Made by a program: the position numbers and the translations under genes. Under the pieces are notes generated by a model, which was given only the letters and a program-made list of their open reading frames with translations, had not been told where the DNA came from and made no database searches. 43,112 bases of DNA from Phycisphaerae bacterium (GTDB lineage Bacteria; Planctomycetota; Phycisphaerae; Sedimentisphaerales; Anaerobacaceae): NCBI GenBank assembly GCA_030604525.1, contig JAUVVQ010000016.1:1-43112 (forward strand). Direction: 5' to 3'. Numbering within the stretch: the stretch's first letter is position 1; each line of letters opens with the position of its first letter. Of the stretch, positions 25,574-34,247 are shown one piece after another.

Positions 25574-28348
25574 TCAGTTCTCCGAAATTACATACGCATC
25601 TGCCCAATTACCCAGAACATCATCTCCATCAAAAACCAGCATCAGACAATGAACGTCCTCAAGCTCTACCTCGACCTCCCTGGCAAGTGAATCCTTCGTC
25701 ATTTCACCACTGTCCCAGAGCACCTTGTTGGCAAAAAAGTCTTCGTTGAAAACACGGAATCGACCTACATCTTCGCCATGATAAGATTCATCAATTGAGA
25801 CAACTGCCCGGAAATAATCGGCTCGGCCGTTAATCTTGAACATAAAGGCAGATTTGCCTTTACAGCCAAACCCTTTCTCGAACATCTTGCCGCCGACCCT
25901 AATCGGCTCTCCGTTAACCGAAGCATCGTAAACCGGTGCGTTCTCTGCCTTCCAACTGTAATACAGGTCACTAAGGTAAGTCTTACCTTTGCGGGTGACA
26001 GTGTATTTCTCAAGTGGCATCGGTAAGGGTCCGGGCAGAGGCGGCCCAAGCCTGCCCACCTTAATCATCCTGTGCTCATGATGACCGAGGTTATGAGCTG
26101 TAAAGCAATCACTAAATTCTCCCAGATATTTACGGGCCCAAAGATCACGTACCGGTTGCGTTCCCAAAAGACCGATCTTGTCCCATGACACTTCAATGTC
26201 TGTCTTTTTCTCTCCCTTGTTCAGCAGCAACACGGCCGTCGTTCCATCTGAGAGCGGCTTGTTATAAACCTCAGAGTCTCCATCATCGTAAACTTTGTAT
26301 CCCTGAATCCCGCGTTTGTCCTGATTGACTGCGATAAGCTCAGGTGCGGTCAAGATATCCCTCACCTCGTCGCTCATCCTCGTCAGGTCGTTGCCGGCCA
26401 TCAGCGGTGCCGCGAGAATGCACCACAGACTGAAGTGAGCCCGGTCGGCAACGCCTTCGCGGTTCTCTTCTTGCCGTCCCAGATTTCCCACCTGCAGCAT
26501 GTCCGGATCGTTCCAGTGACCCGGCCCGGCAAACTGCCACAACCCGTTAAACGCCGGATGAATCGCCGCATCACCGCCCGAAGTCTCCGCACACGCATAA
26601 ATTGAATCCATAAACGGGTAAATATCATTTGATGTACGCCACAACTGGGCTGATCTCTTTGAGTCCCACACCCAGGCAGCATTGCCAAAATCTGAAATGC
26701 TTAAAACCATAGGCCTGCCTGCAGCGTTGATATACTTACGAAAAATAGCATAATCTTCCGAACTCATCCTCCCATTACCCTCTGCAAAGCAACTGTCCAT
26801 CTTGATGTAGTCCACACCCCACGAAGCAAACGTCTCCATATCGATTCTCTCATGCTCAAAACTTCCCGGCAACTGTTGGCATGTCATTACTCCGCGGTCC
26901 TCATAGATACCGTACTTCAGAGACTTGCTGTGAATATAGTCCCCAATAGCTTTCATCCCATCAGGAAACTTATTGGCATCTGCCACCAGCGATTCATTCT
27001 CGTCACGCTCCGCCGCCATCCATCCGTCATCAAGAACCAGGTATTTATAGCCGGCATCACGCATACCGGAACTTACCATCGCATCAGCAATCGCCTTTAT
27101 CTTCTCCTCGTTAATATCCGCCCCGAATGCATTCCAACTGTTCCAGCCCATCGGCGGTGTCGCAGCAAGGCCTGCATATATGTTTGGGGTGATCTCATCG
27201 ATGTTTGTTCCATTGAGTGCCTCCGCCAGAGCGTAGCCAATTAGCGAATAGGTGGTGGCCGAGCCGTTGTAGTGACAGTACCAATGCCCGCCCAATCGCT
27301 CGTACTCGGCCTGCAACTCCTGGGTCGGCAGATCATTCTCGTCCTTGATACCTTTCTCCTGCTTCTCATTCCAGTAGGCATCGCTCATACGACGAAGCTC
27401 CTGCAGCCGACTGTCCCAGAAATCCTCGGTGGGCACAAAAGTCACATTTTTTAGCGACTTGTCGGATGCTGCGGCTCTCTGTGCTTTACGGAAAGCCATC
27501 ATAGCGCGTGCTTCATGGTCATCCTCATTCTCGGCCCTCTTTTCCATCTCGTGTCCGCCGATACCCAGCTCGCCGATCACGATGGGCATTCCCGGTGCAT
27601 TCAGGTCCTTACGCAAATCGTGGAACATCGCCGCCAGTGTTCGAGGATAGCTACGAATAATTCCCAGGCCGATAGGTTTTTCATCAATACGCACATGCCA
27701 CTGGCAAAAATCGTTCCAGCCCTGAAACCACACCATCCCGGCAATCTCGTAACCCTGTCCCTGGTAGCCGGGCACCACATCATCGAGGTTGGCCAGACAA
27801 TCCTTGACCTCCGAAACCATCTTACGATAATAAGTCCCTATCTCACGATTGTTATTGTCAGCCCGTTCCCTCTCAAGGAACACCGCTACATCTCCGGTAG
27901 GCTCACCCGCACTCGGCGAACGAAAATCGCAATACACATCCTTCCCGCCCCAGGCAATCTTAATCAGCAGCACCGGCTCATCATACTTTTCGCCCATAAT
28001 CGTGCCGAACATCAGCTCGGGTCCGATCTCGTGTTCCTCACACCCCCAGCCGACAGTAAGCGGACCGTTCCTCTTTTTTCTGTGCTCAGCCTGATACGAG
28101 ATGGTTACATCGTCACGAACCCGCCAGGAACCGTCGGCATTCTTGAGCCTCTTGAGCAGCCAACCATATCTCTGATGGTCACCGAGATGATCGAGGCTTC
28201 GGAGCTGGCCGTGCCCTTCCATGTTAGACTGTCCGGCCAGGATGAATACCTTTACCTTTTTCTCAGCCGCCTGAATCTGAAACGCAAGGCCGAGAAACAA
28301 AACAGCAAAAACCAATGCTTTAACCAATTGACATTTTTTCATTGTCAT
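25574..28348 (-). CDS. Secreted fusion: SGNH acetylesterase, GH27 alpha-galactosidase, NPCBM
   Basis: A 924-residue exported enzyme with a signal peptide (about 1-28). The first domain (30-380) is a sialate-O-acetylesterase-like SGNH hydrolase: nucleophile Ser41 in GQSNMEGHG and a C-terminal His region (GGHWYCHYNG). The second (about 392-680) is GH27: TPPMGWNSWN, Asp440/Asp441 (LDDGW), nucleophile Asp518 (YIKMDSC) and acid/base Asp575 (RTSNDIYP), then a beta-sandwich to about 765. The third (785-922) is an NPCBM-type sugar-binding domain (GKMFEKGFGCKGKS, LVFDGDD). It would deacetylate and then cleave alpha-galactosides from the same polysaccharide. It lies 55 bases behind the GH38-like gene, in one operon. 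Confidence 0.92.
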   Translation of the reverse strand: MTMKKCQLVKALVFAVLFLGLAFQIQAAEKKVKVFILAGQSNMEGHGQLRSLDHLGDHQRYGWLLKRLKNADGSWRVRDDVTISYQAEHRKKRNGPLTVGWGCEEHEIGPELMFGTIMGEKYDEPVLLIKIAWGGKDVYCDFRSPSAGEPTGDVAVFLERERADNNNREIGTYYRKMVSEVKDCLANLDDVVPGYQGQGYEIAGMVWFQGWNDFCQWHVRIDEKPIGLGIIRSYPRTLAAMFHDLRKDLNAPGMPIVIGELGIGGHEMEKRAENEDDHEARAMMAFRKAQRAAASDKSLKNVTFVPTEDFWDSRLQELRRMSDAYWNEKQEKGIKDENDLPTQELQAEYERLGGHWYCHYNGSATTYSLIGYALAEALNGTNIDEITPNIYAGLAATPPMGWNSWNAFGADINEEKIKAIADAMVSSGMRDAGYKYLVLDDGWMAAERDENESLVADANKFPDGMKAIGDYIHSKSLKYGIYEDRGVMTCQQLPGSFEHERIDMETFASWGVDYIKMDSCFAEGNGRMSSEDYAIFRKYINAAGRPMVLSISDFGNAAWVWDSKRSAQLWRTSNDIYPFMDSIYACAETSGGDAAIHPAFNGLWQFAGPGHWNDPDMLQVGNLGRQEENREGVADRAHFSLWCILAAPLMAGNDLTRMSDEVRDILTAPELIAVNQDKRGIQGYKVYDDGDSEVYNKPLSDGTTAVLLLNKGEKKTDIEVSWDKIGLLGTQPVRDLWARKYLGEFSDCFTAHNLGHHEHRMIKVGRLGPPLPGPLPMPLEKYTVTRKGKTYLSDLYYSWKAENAPVYDASVNGEPIRVGGKMFEKGFGCKGKSAFMFKINGRADYFRAVVSIDESYHGEDVGRFRVFNEDFFANKVLWDSGEMTKDSLAREVEVELEDVHCLMLVFDGDDVLGNWADAYVISEN

Positions 28349-28403
28349 CTACTTATTCTATGCTAATCATTAGGTTGCCGAGCCACTAATGTATAAACTC
28401 AGG

Positions 28404-31400
28404 TTACTGTTTCCGAACGTTGTTGGCAACAACCTTGAAGCCATCAATCTCAACGTTACCCCTTCCTTCCTCTGCGCGGGCAAAGACGGTAACTTTTTCT
28501 TTGCCTTCCGACACACAGAACACGACGCCGTGGGTTTCCCACTCGCCGTTGCTTTGCACCTCCGAGGAAAACTCACGCTCACCAATAACACCTATAATCA
28601 CACTGCGACCCTGTGTTCTCAGGTCAACCTTCAAGGAATAGTTCCCGGGCTTGATTTCTATGGTTTGCTTGACACTGGCTTTGTCTATTATCTTTACCCT
28701 TCGGCCAATATCATGCACGATTTTGATATCTCCCTCGGTTCGCCAACCTCTCAAATCTCCGCTATCAAATCCTGAATTCATTATGCTGCAGTCAGCCAGA
28801 TGACGGTAGTTCTTCTCTGTCAGTTTCTTGCCTACACGCAGTTTGGCTGACTTAATCTTATCAAATCCATGGCAGGAAAAGTAAGAATCCAAGTCCACTA
28901 TCTTGTCATCTCCTAACTCTAAGATATCTTTCCTTTTCACCTCGGGCGCCACCGCCTTGATGCTAATCCTGTTGATTTGGCCGAAATTGATATACTCTGT
29001 TAAATCAAAAGCATACCCCTGCACTCTTTTGCCGTTAACGAAGACCTCGATAGGCTCATCAGAGCGCAGCCGGTAATCCAGCGACAGGGCACAGCTACCT
29101 ATAGCGTAAAGGGAATGGGTATCCCAGTGGAGTATCAAACGCACCTTCCGTCCCTTCATCTCAAGGGGCACATTTACCTTAGCATCGAAGATTCTGTAAT
29201 CCCCATCCTGCCTGAACTCGGAGAACTGCACGGCAATCTCATCATAAGGGTCAACATAGCTGTAAATTTTTCCTTTATCACCGCTGAATTGTGCCATCTG
29301 AACGAAGGCACGGCTGCTTTCGAGCGGGGCCTCAAACAATATATCCTTACCACTGCTGTAATACGGCAAGGTGGAACTAATGATTCCATTTGTGACGGGT
29401 GATGCTATCTTTGGGCTCATCCCCACGAACTTCACCGTTTCCAGCGCCGATGGCATAACCTCCATTTTGGAGTCCCAACTGTATTCGTTTCCCTGTTCCA
29501 TACCATCGAACCGTATCTTTACCGCTTTACCTTCATCGAAACCGAGCTTAACCTCCGCAACAACCTTCTTGCTTCTTACATTCCAGAGCCGCATGGCGGG
29601 CTGTCCACCAGTAGTTTCATTAGCGTAAAAAGCAGACAGCAAAACATCTCCGTCCCTTACACTCACAAAACTTTTCTCGCTCTCAAGCAAGCCATTATGA
29701 TGCTCTTCCCGCTTTACAAGAGCCGGAAGGTAATAGTCCTGAACTGCCCTGTTGATAAGGTATTCGTCGGTTGTCTTTTCAGGCCAGAGTGCAAGGTATT
29801 GCTTTATCGTACCGTTCTGGCCAAAACTTGTGTTCAGTCTTAGCATCCCCGGAACCCACCGCACAGTCGTCTGGCCAAGCTGCACTGCCAGCGCCGCATC
29901 CTTCTGTTCCTTCTCATCGTTGTAGTAGGGCAACCTGTTTATTTGACGTTGGAATACCGACCACTTATTGAGCGGCTGGGGCTGGAGATTTCGATTCCTG
30001 AGGCACCAACCGTGCATGCCCTTATGCATCAGGGTAAAGCCCCTGTTCCCACCCGAGTAATTAATCCAGGTGTTAGAAAAGTATATGTTCCTCTGTTCAC
30101 GCAGGACATCAGCTATGGTGTCGCACTTGGCCTTACCTTCAAATGCGGGCATAAACTGCAGCCACAACCTCTCTTTCCTGGGGGCTTTCGACATCTCAAG
30201 CACATCACCCGTTTCATTCTTTGAGCGCAACTCAACCATTATGTCTATTCGCTCGATATCATCGTATATCGTGTAATGGATATCTTCGAATCCCAGCTTC
30301 GATTCATAGCTTGATTTAACAATCACCTTTTCAGGACCGCTTTCCACCACCGTCCAGCCAACAGGTTTGTAACGTGCAGCCCCTCCTATGGTATCCACAA
30401 ATCTCAAGGCAGGTGTTTTGCCTTCATCTGCGCCTAAAATTAACTTCCCGTCCTGTAGTTTGCTGTAAACAGCCAGAAGCTGACCGTCGCCCTGGAATTT
30501 CATCTTCACATATCTATTCTCGATAATGCCTTCTTCGCTATTCACGGACAAACCGGTGGCGGTGCCAGCCCCATCAGCTTCTGCCGCGTACCGTAGTTGA
30601 TAAACACTGTAACCCAATCCAGGAAGGTCATTAGCGTAGAACACCATCCGGGCACTCTTTAAGCTGCCGTTGTCGTACTTGTCAATTCTACTAAGCTGCA
30701 CCGGCACATACTTGCCGCCCTCGTCAAAAAGCTTCAGCCCCTGAGCTGCACCTTCCGCAAATGACAACTCGGTTTCCACCAGGCGGGAGGCAGTGTGCCC
30801 AAGAGGGTTAAAGACAATAAGTGCTTCTCCCTTTCCCTCGAGCTTCGCCGTCGTATTCACTTGAGCGGCGATAAAAGCGAGACTCTTTTTCTCTATGTCA
30901 CTCGCCAGCTTTTCAGCCGCTTGACGCAGATACTTCGCCGCTTCCCAATCCGAGGCACCAACTTCCGAAGCATAACACTCACTGCCGCAGTACATAATGT
31001 CGTGATTCTGTGTGGCCAACAGATATTTCCAGCAAGCCCTCAGTTGGGAAGAATAATTATTGCCCCCCAAAATCGCAGACAGCGCCGCCAACCTCTCAGC
31101 GATTAGAAGCTTGTTTTCAACGAGACAATTTGTTATCGAAGCCATGTTGCCGTAAGAATCAGTATAATCCGCAGCGTTGAAATAGAATTTATCTTCATCG
31201 GGATTAAACTTCTCATTCGGATTCTGACCGAACTTTTCGATGAACTGCGTCAGGGTGTATTTGGAAGGTTGAATGTCGAGAGCGTCCGGTGCAGCTATCC
31301 TCAGGCCGGGATACCGGCTCAGAGTCCTGACTCTGGAGCCGTCGTTCGCCTCCATCCACCTGATGCCGCCAAACTCGTCGTTGACTCTGCCGCATATTGG

Positions 31401-31919
31401 CAGGTGGTTCTCATAAGTAGCATTCTCGATACCAACGTTTCTAAGAAACATCGGCGCCTGGGGGTAGATAAAAAACTCCTGGTAGGCATAGGTCTTTACA
31501 TAAAGACCAATCGCTTCTCTGATAGCCCTTTTCCCCATGACGAGCTGTCTTATCTGGGATTCAAGACCTATCTGGTAGGGAAGCGGTCCGCCGTACGTGC
31601 CGCCCACCACGTCCCAGGCACCTGATTTAACTGCCTGCCTGATCCTTTCGGTAACATCTGGATAACATTTATTGAAAAAATCCCACGAAACACCATCATA
31701 TTCGAAACAATACTTGCTCTTCTCCGGGTCTGATATCGCCTTGTTCGCCACCTCCTTTAATACGCTGGCAACATGCTCCGAGCCCCCCATCCAACCCCAC
31801 CAGCCGAGAGCAATCTCATAGCCGTGACTACAGGAGATGACACGCTCCTCTTCTTCACACTCAGCTTTCACAGGCAGAAATGCTGCTACGGCTATGATTA
31901 TTAATGTCAAATGTTTCAT
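28404..31919 (-). CDS. Secreted GH38-like alpha-mannosidase-type protein with C-terminal binding domain
   Basis: An 1171-residue exported protein (signal peptide 1-19) preceded by AGGAG. The N-terminal 340 residues follow the GH38 pattern (GAWDVVGGTYGGPLPYQIGL, ESQIRQLVMGKRAIREAIG, QNHDIMYCG). The middle (360-800) matches the GH38 beta domains. About residues 880-1010 are a beta-sandwich, and 1055-1165 look like a carbohydrate-binding sandwich. The canonical catalytic segment PDSFGYS-Q-P is replaced by YQEFFIYPQAP: Gln147 stands where the nucleophile Asp is expected, with Glu148 next to it. Substrate and even activity are uncertain; alpha-mannosides are the family default. It is the first gene of the operon with the esterase/GH27 fusion. 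Confidence 0.85.
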   Translation of the reverse strand: MKHLTLIIIAVAAFLPVKAECEEEERVISCSHGYEIALGWWGWMGGSEHVASVLKEVANKAISDPEKSKYCFEYDGVSWDFFNKCYPDVTERIRQAVKSGAWDVVGGTYGGPLPYQIGLESQIRQLVMGKRAIREAIGLYVKTYAYQEFFIYPQAPMFLRNVGIENATYENHLPICGRVNDEFGGIRWMEANDGSRVRTLSRYPGLRIAAPDALDIQPSKYTLTQFIEKFGQNPNEKFNPDEDKFYFNAADYTDSYGNMASITNCLVENKLLIAERLAALSAILGGNNYSSQLRACWKYLLATQNHDIMYCGSECYASEVGASDWEAAKYLRQAAEKLASDIEKKSLAFIAAQVNTTAKLEGKGEALIVFNPLGHTASRLVETELSFAEGAAQGLKLFDEGGKYVPVQLSRIDKYDNGSLKSARMVFYANDLPGLGYSVYQLRYAAEADGAGTATGLSVNSEEGIIENRYVKMKFQGDGQLLAVYSKLQDGKLILGADEGKTPALRFVDTIGGAARYKPVGWTVVESGPEKVIVKSSYESKLGFEDIHYTIYDDIERIDIMVELRSKNETGDVLEMSKAPRKERLWLQFMPAFEGKAKCDTIADVLREQRNIYFSNTWINYSGGNRGFTLMHKGMHGWCLRNRNLQPQPLNKWSVFQRQINRLPYYNDEKEQKDAALAVQLGQTTVRWVPGMLRLNTSFGQNGTIKQYLALWPEKTTDEYLINRAVQDYYLPALVKREEHHNGLLESEKSFVSVRDGDVLLSAFYANETTGGQPAMRLWNVRSKKVVAEVKLGFDEGKAVKIRFDGMEQGNEYSWDSKMEVMPSALETVKFVGMSPKIASPVTNGIISSTLPYYSSGKDILFEAPLESSRAFVQMAQFSGDKGKIYSYVDPYDEIAVQFSEFRQDGDYRIFDAKVNVPLEMKGRKVRLILHWDTHSLYAIGSCALSLDYRLRSDEPIEVFVNGKRVQGYAFDLTEYINFGQINRISIKAVAPEVKRKDILELGDDKIVDLDSYFSCHGFDKIKSAKLRVGKKLTEKNYRHLADCSIMNSGFDSGDLRGWRTEGDIKIVHDIGRRVKIIDKASVKQTIEIKPGNYSLKVDLRTQGRSVIIGVIGEREFSSEVQSNGEWETHGVVFCVSEGKEKVTVFARAEEGRGNVEIDGFKVVANNVRKQ

Positions 31920-32131
31920 TGGCTTCTCCTAAATTGAACCTGCCTTACAGGCCGTTTTCGCTATATATTGCCTCAAAAATCCCCACCATTGCCCTCACAT
32001 CCGAATTACCTCCACCAACGCTTTCGACCGCTGCTCACACAGCCATGGCAAGAAGCTGGTTCTGTCCGAGATTTCTCATTTGAACGCTTTTCTTCTAATG
32101 TCTGCTCTTTTTGCGGTCATTCAACCAATGA

Positions 32132-33763
32132 TTATTCTTCCTGCATATACGGATAACGGAAGTTCCTCGGTGGCAGGAATGTTTCCTTTATGGTTCTCGG
32201 CGAGACCCATCGCTCGAGGTTAAGCCAGCTTCCGGCCTTGTCGTTTGTTCCCGATGCACGAGAGCCACCGAACGGCTGCTGACCTACAACCGCACCCGTG
32301 GGTTTATCGTTGACATAAAAATTACCAGCCGCATGACGCAGCGCCTCCATCGCCTTGACAACAGCACCGCGGTCAAGAGCAAATATCGAACCGGTCAAGG
32401 CATAGGGAGATGTCGTATTACATAATTCGAGCGTCTCGTCATATTCGCCTTCCGGATAAACATATATCGTCAGCACCGGCCCGAATATCTCTTCGACCAT
32501 CAGCTTCGACTTCGGGTTCTCGCTTACCACGATGGTCGGTTCGATAAAGTAGCCGGTTGAGTCGTCATATCCGCCGCCGCAGATAATTTTCATATCCGTC
32601 GATTTCCTGGCAACTTCGATGTATTTGGTTATCTTATCAAATGATTTTTTGTCAATAACCGCACCCATAAAGTTCTTAAAGTCCATTATATCACCCATCT
32701 TTAGCTGGGCTGTCTCTGCCAGCAATCGCTCTTTGACCTGCGGCCAAATGGAATCGGGAATATATGTGCGTGCAGCAGCCGAGCATTTCTGACCCTGATA
32801 TTCGAATGCACCTCGCACTAATGCTGTTACGAGTACCTCAATGTCACAGCTCGTGTGTGCGAATATGAAGTTCTTTCCGCCGGTTTCTCCAACGATTCGA
32901 GGATACGAAACATACTTTCGAATATCTGAGCCGACCCTGAGCCATATCGTCGAAAAGACGTATGTGCTGCCCGTAAAGTGAATCCCGCCTAATCGGACAT
33001 CGTCCAGAGCGGGAGGCCCTACAACAGGCCCGGGTCCCGGAATCATATTTATAACGCCCGGCGGCATGCCCGCCTCCTCCAGAACCTTCATAATAAAGTA
33101 TGCCGGCAATACCGATGCAGAGGCCGGCTTCCACACTACCGTGTTACCCATCAGCGCCGGCGCCGTCGGAAGATTACCGGCAATTGACGTAAAGTTAAAA
33201 GGAGTCAAGGCAAGCACATAGCCGTCCAGCGGACGATGCTCCATATAATTGAGCACGCCGGGCGTGGACGTTGGCTGGTCGCCGTAAACCTCCTCCATAA
33301 AATGAGGATTGAACCGCCAGAAATCTATCAGCTCACAGGCAGAGTCAATCTCCGCCTGGTTAGACGTCTTGCTCATATTCAGCATCGTAGCCGCATTGAG
33401 CAGCATCCGGTATTTGCCCGCCAGAAGGTCCGCCGCCTTCAGCAGCACGACCGCCCTCGATTCCCACGGCATCTCACCCCATTCCTTCTTGGTCTTCTGG
33501 GCTGCATCGACCGCCTTTGTAACAAACGATTCATCCGCCTGATGATACCTGCCCAAAAGATGCTGATGGTCGTGCGGACAGCGAATGTCCGCAAGGTTGC
33601 CGTTACGCACTTCTTCTCCGCCGATTATCATCGGCACTTCCACCTCTTCGCCTAACATCTCTTTCAGCTTAGTTTTTAATTGCGAACGCTCCGGACTGCC
33701 CGGTGCATATTGCAAACATGGCTCATTACACGGCTGAGGAATACGAAATATACCGTTAAACAT
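32132..33763 (-). CDS. pruA: 1-pyrroline-5-carboxylate dehydrogenase
   Basis: NAD-dependent aldehyde dehydrogenase of 543 residues oxidising glutamate semialdehyde to glutamate, the second step of proline (and arginine) breakdown. Asn190 (TPFNFTS) holds the oxyanion, Glu293 (GETGGKN) is the general base and Cys327 (GQKCSAA) the nucleophile. The length, the CNEPCLQYAPGSPER start and the segment IVGETGGKNFIFAHTSCDIE fit the stand-alone PutC/ALDH4 type, not the bifunctional PutA. A strong AAGGAGG ribosome site precedes the start. No proline dehydrogenase gene is adjacent. It is divergent from fhs with a 484-base spacer. Confidence 0.9.
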   Translation of the reverse strand: MFNGIFRIPQPCNEPCLQYAPGSPERSQLKTKLKEMLGEEVEVPMIIGGEEVRNGNLADIRCPHDHQHLLGRYHQADESFVTKAVDAAQKTKKEWGEMPWESRAVVLLKAADLLAGKYRMLLNAATMLNMSKTSNQAEIDSACELIDFWRFNPHFMEEVYGDQPTSTPGVLNYMEHRPLDGYVLALTPFNFTSIAGNLPTAPALMGNTVVWKPASASVLPAYFIMKVLEEAGMPPGVINMIPGPGPVVGPPALDDVRLGGIHFTGSTYVFSTIWLRVGSDIRKYVSYPRIVGETGGKNFIFAHTSCDIEVLVTALVRGAFEYQGQKCSAAARTYIPDSIWPQVKERLLAETAQLKMGDIMDFKNFMGAVIDKKSFDKITKYIEVARKSTDMKIICGGGYDDSTGYFIEPTIVVSENPKSKLMVEEIFGPVLTIYVYPEGEYDETLELCNTTSPYALTGSIFALDRGAVVKAMEALRHAAGNFYVNDKPTGAVVGQQPFGGSRASGTNDKAGSWLNLERWVSPRTIKETFLPPRNFRYPYMQEE

Positions 33764-34247
33764 AACTGCCTCCTTTTTACACTGTGCATTTTAAATTTTA
33801 ACGACAACGAAAAAAAGCATTGTCTCTCATTTCTCGCTAACAGTCAATAATCAATATCGAGAGCTCCCGGCAACACTATTTGCGATAGGACTGCGCACGA
33901 TGTGACCGGCATCAATTATAATTCTCTTCAAAACAATTGTTCCCTCCTTTTTCCTTTAAGAGCTTCCCGGTAACAAGCAGCTCCATCTCCTCCCGGTTCT
34001 GGTTGACATATCCAGAATAGAAAATATGGAGCGACCAGGCCAACCGCATGCTCGCAAGAGATTGAACGGGCATTGAAGAAGCAACCTGGAAGGACCAAAA
34101 ACAGAACATCCTAAATAAATTTCCAAAATTGCCGTAAAAATACTTAATTTCCTTGTATTTCTCCCTTCTTATGACGATAAATCATTAAAAAATAAACCAA
34201 AAATTTCCTGCAAGATAGAATCGTAAAGGAATCTTCCGGCAAAATAT
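33764..34247. other. Divergent intergenic region between pruA and fhs
   Basis: Holds the start regions of two divergent genes. TTGACA occurs at 34003-34008 but has no convincing -10 at the right distance. One 65-codon frame on the minus strand (33912-34109) has no ribosome site and no recognisable content. No hairpin, RNA gene or riboswitch was recognised. Confidence 0.4.

Noticed and set aside
33912-34109. 65-codon minus-strand frame between pruA and fhs
   Set aside because: No ribosome site, no recognisable motif, and composition like intergenic DNA.
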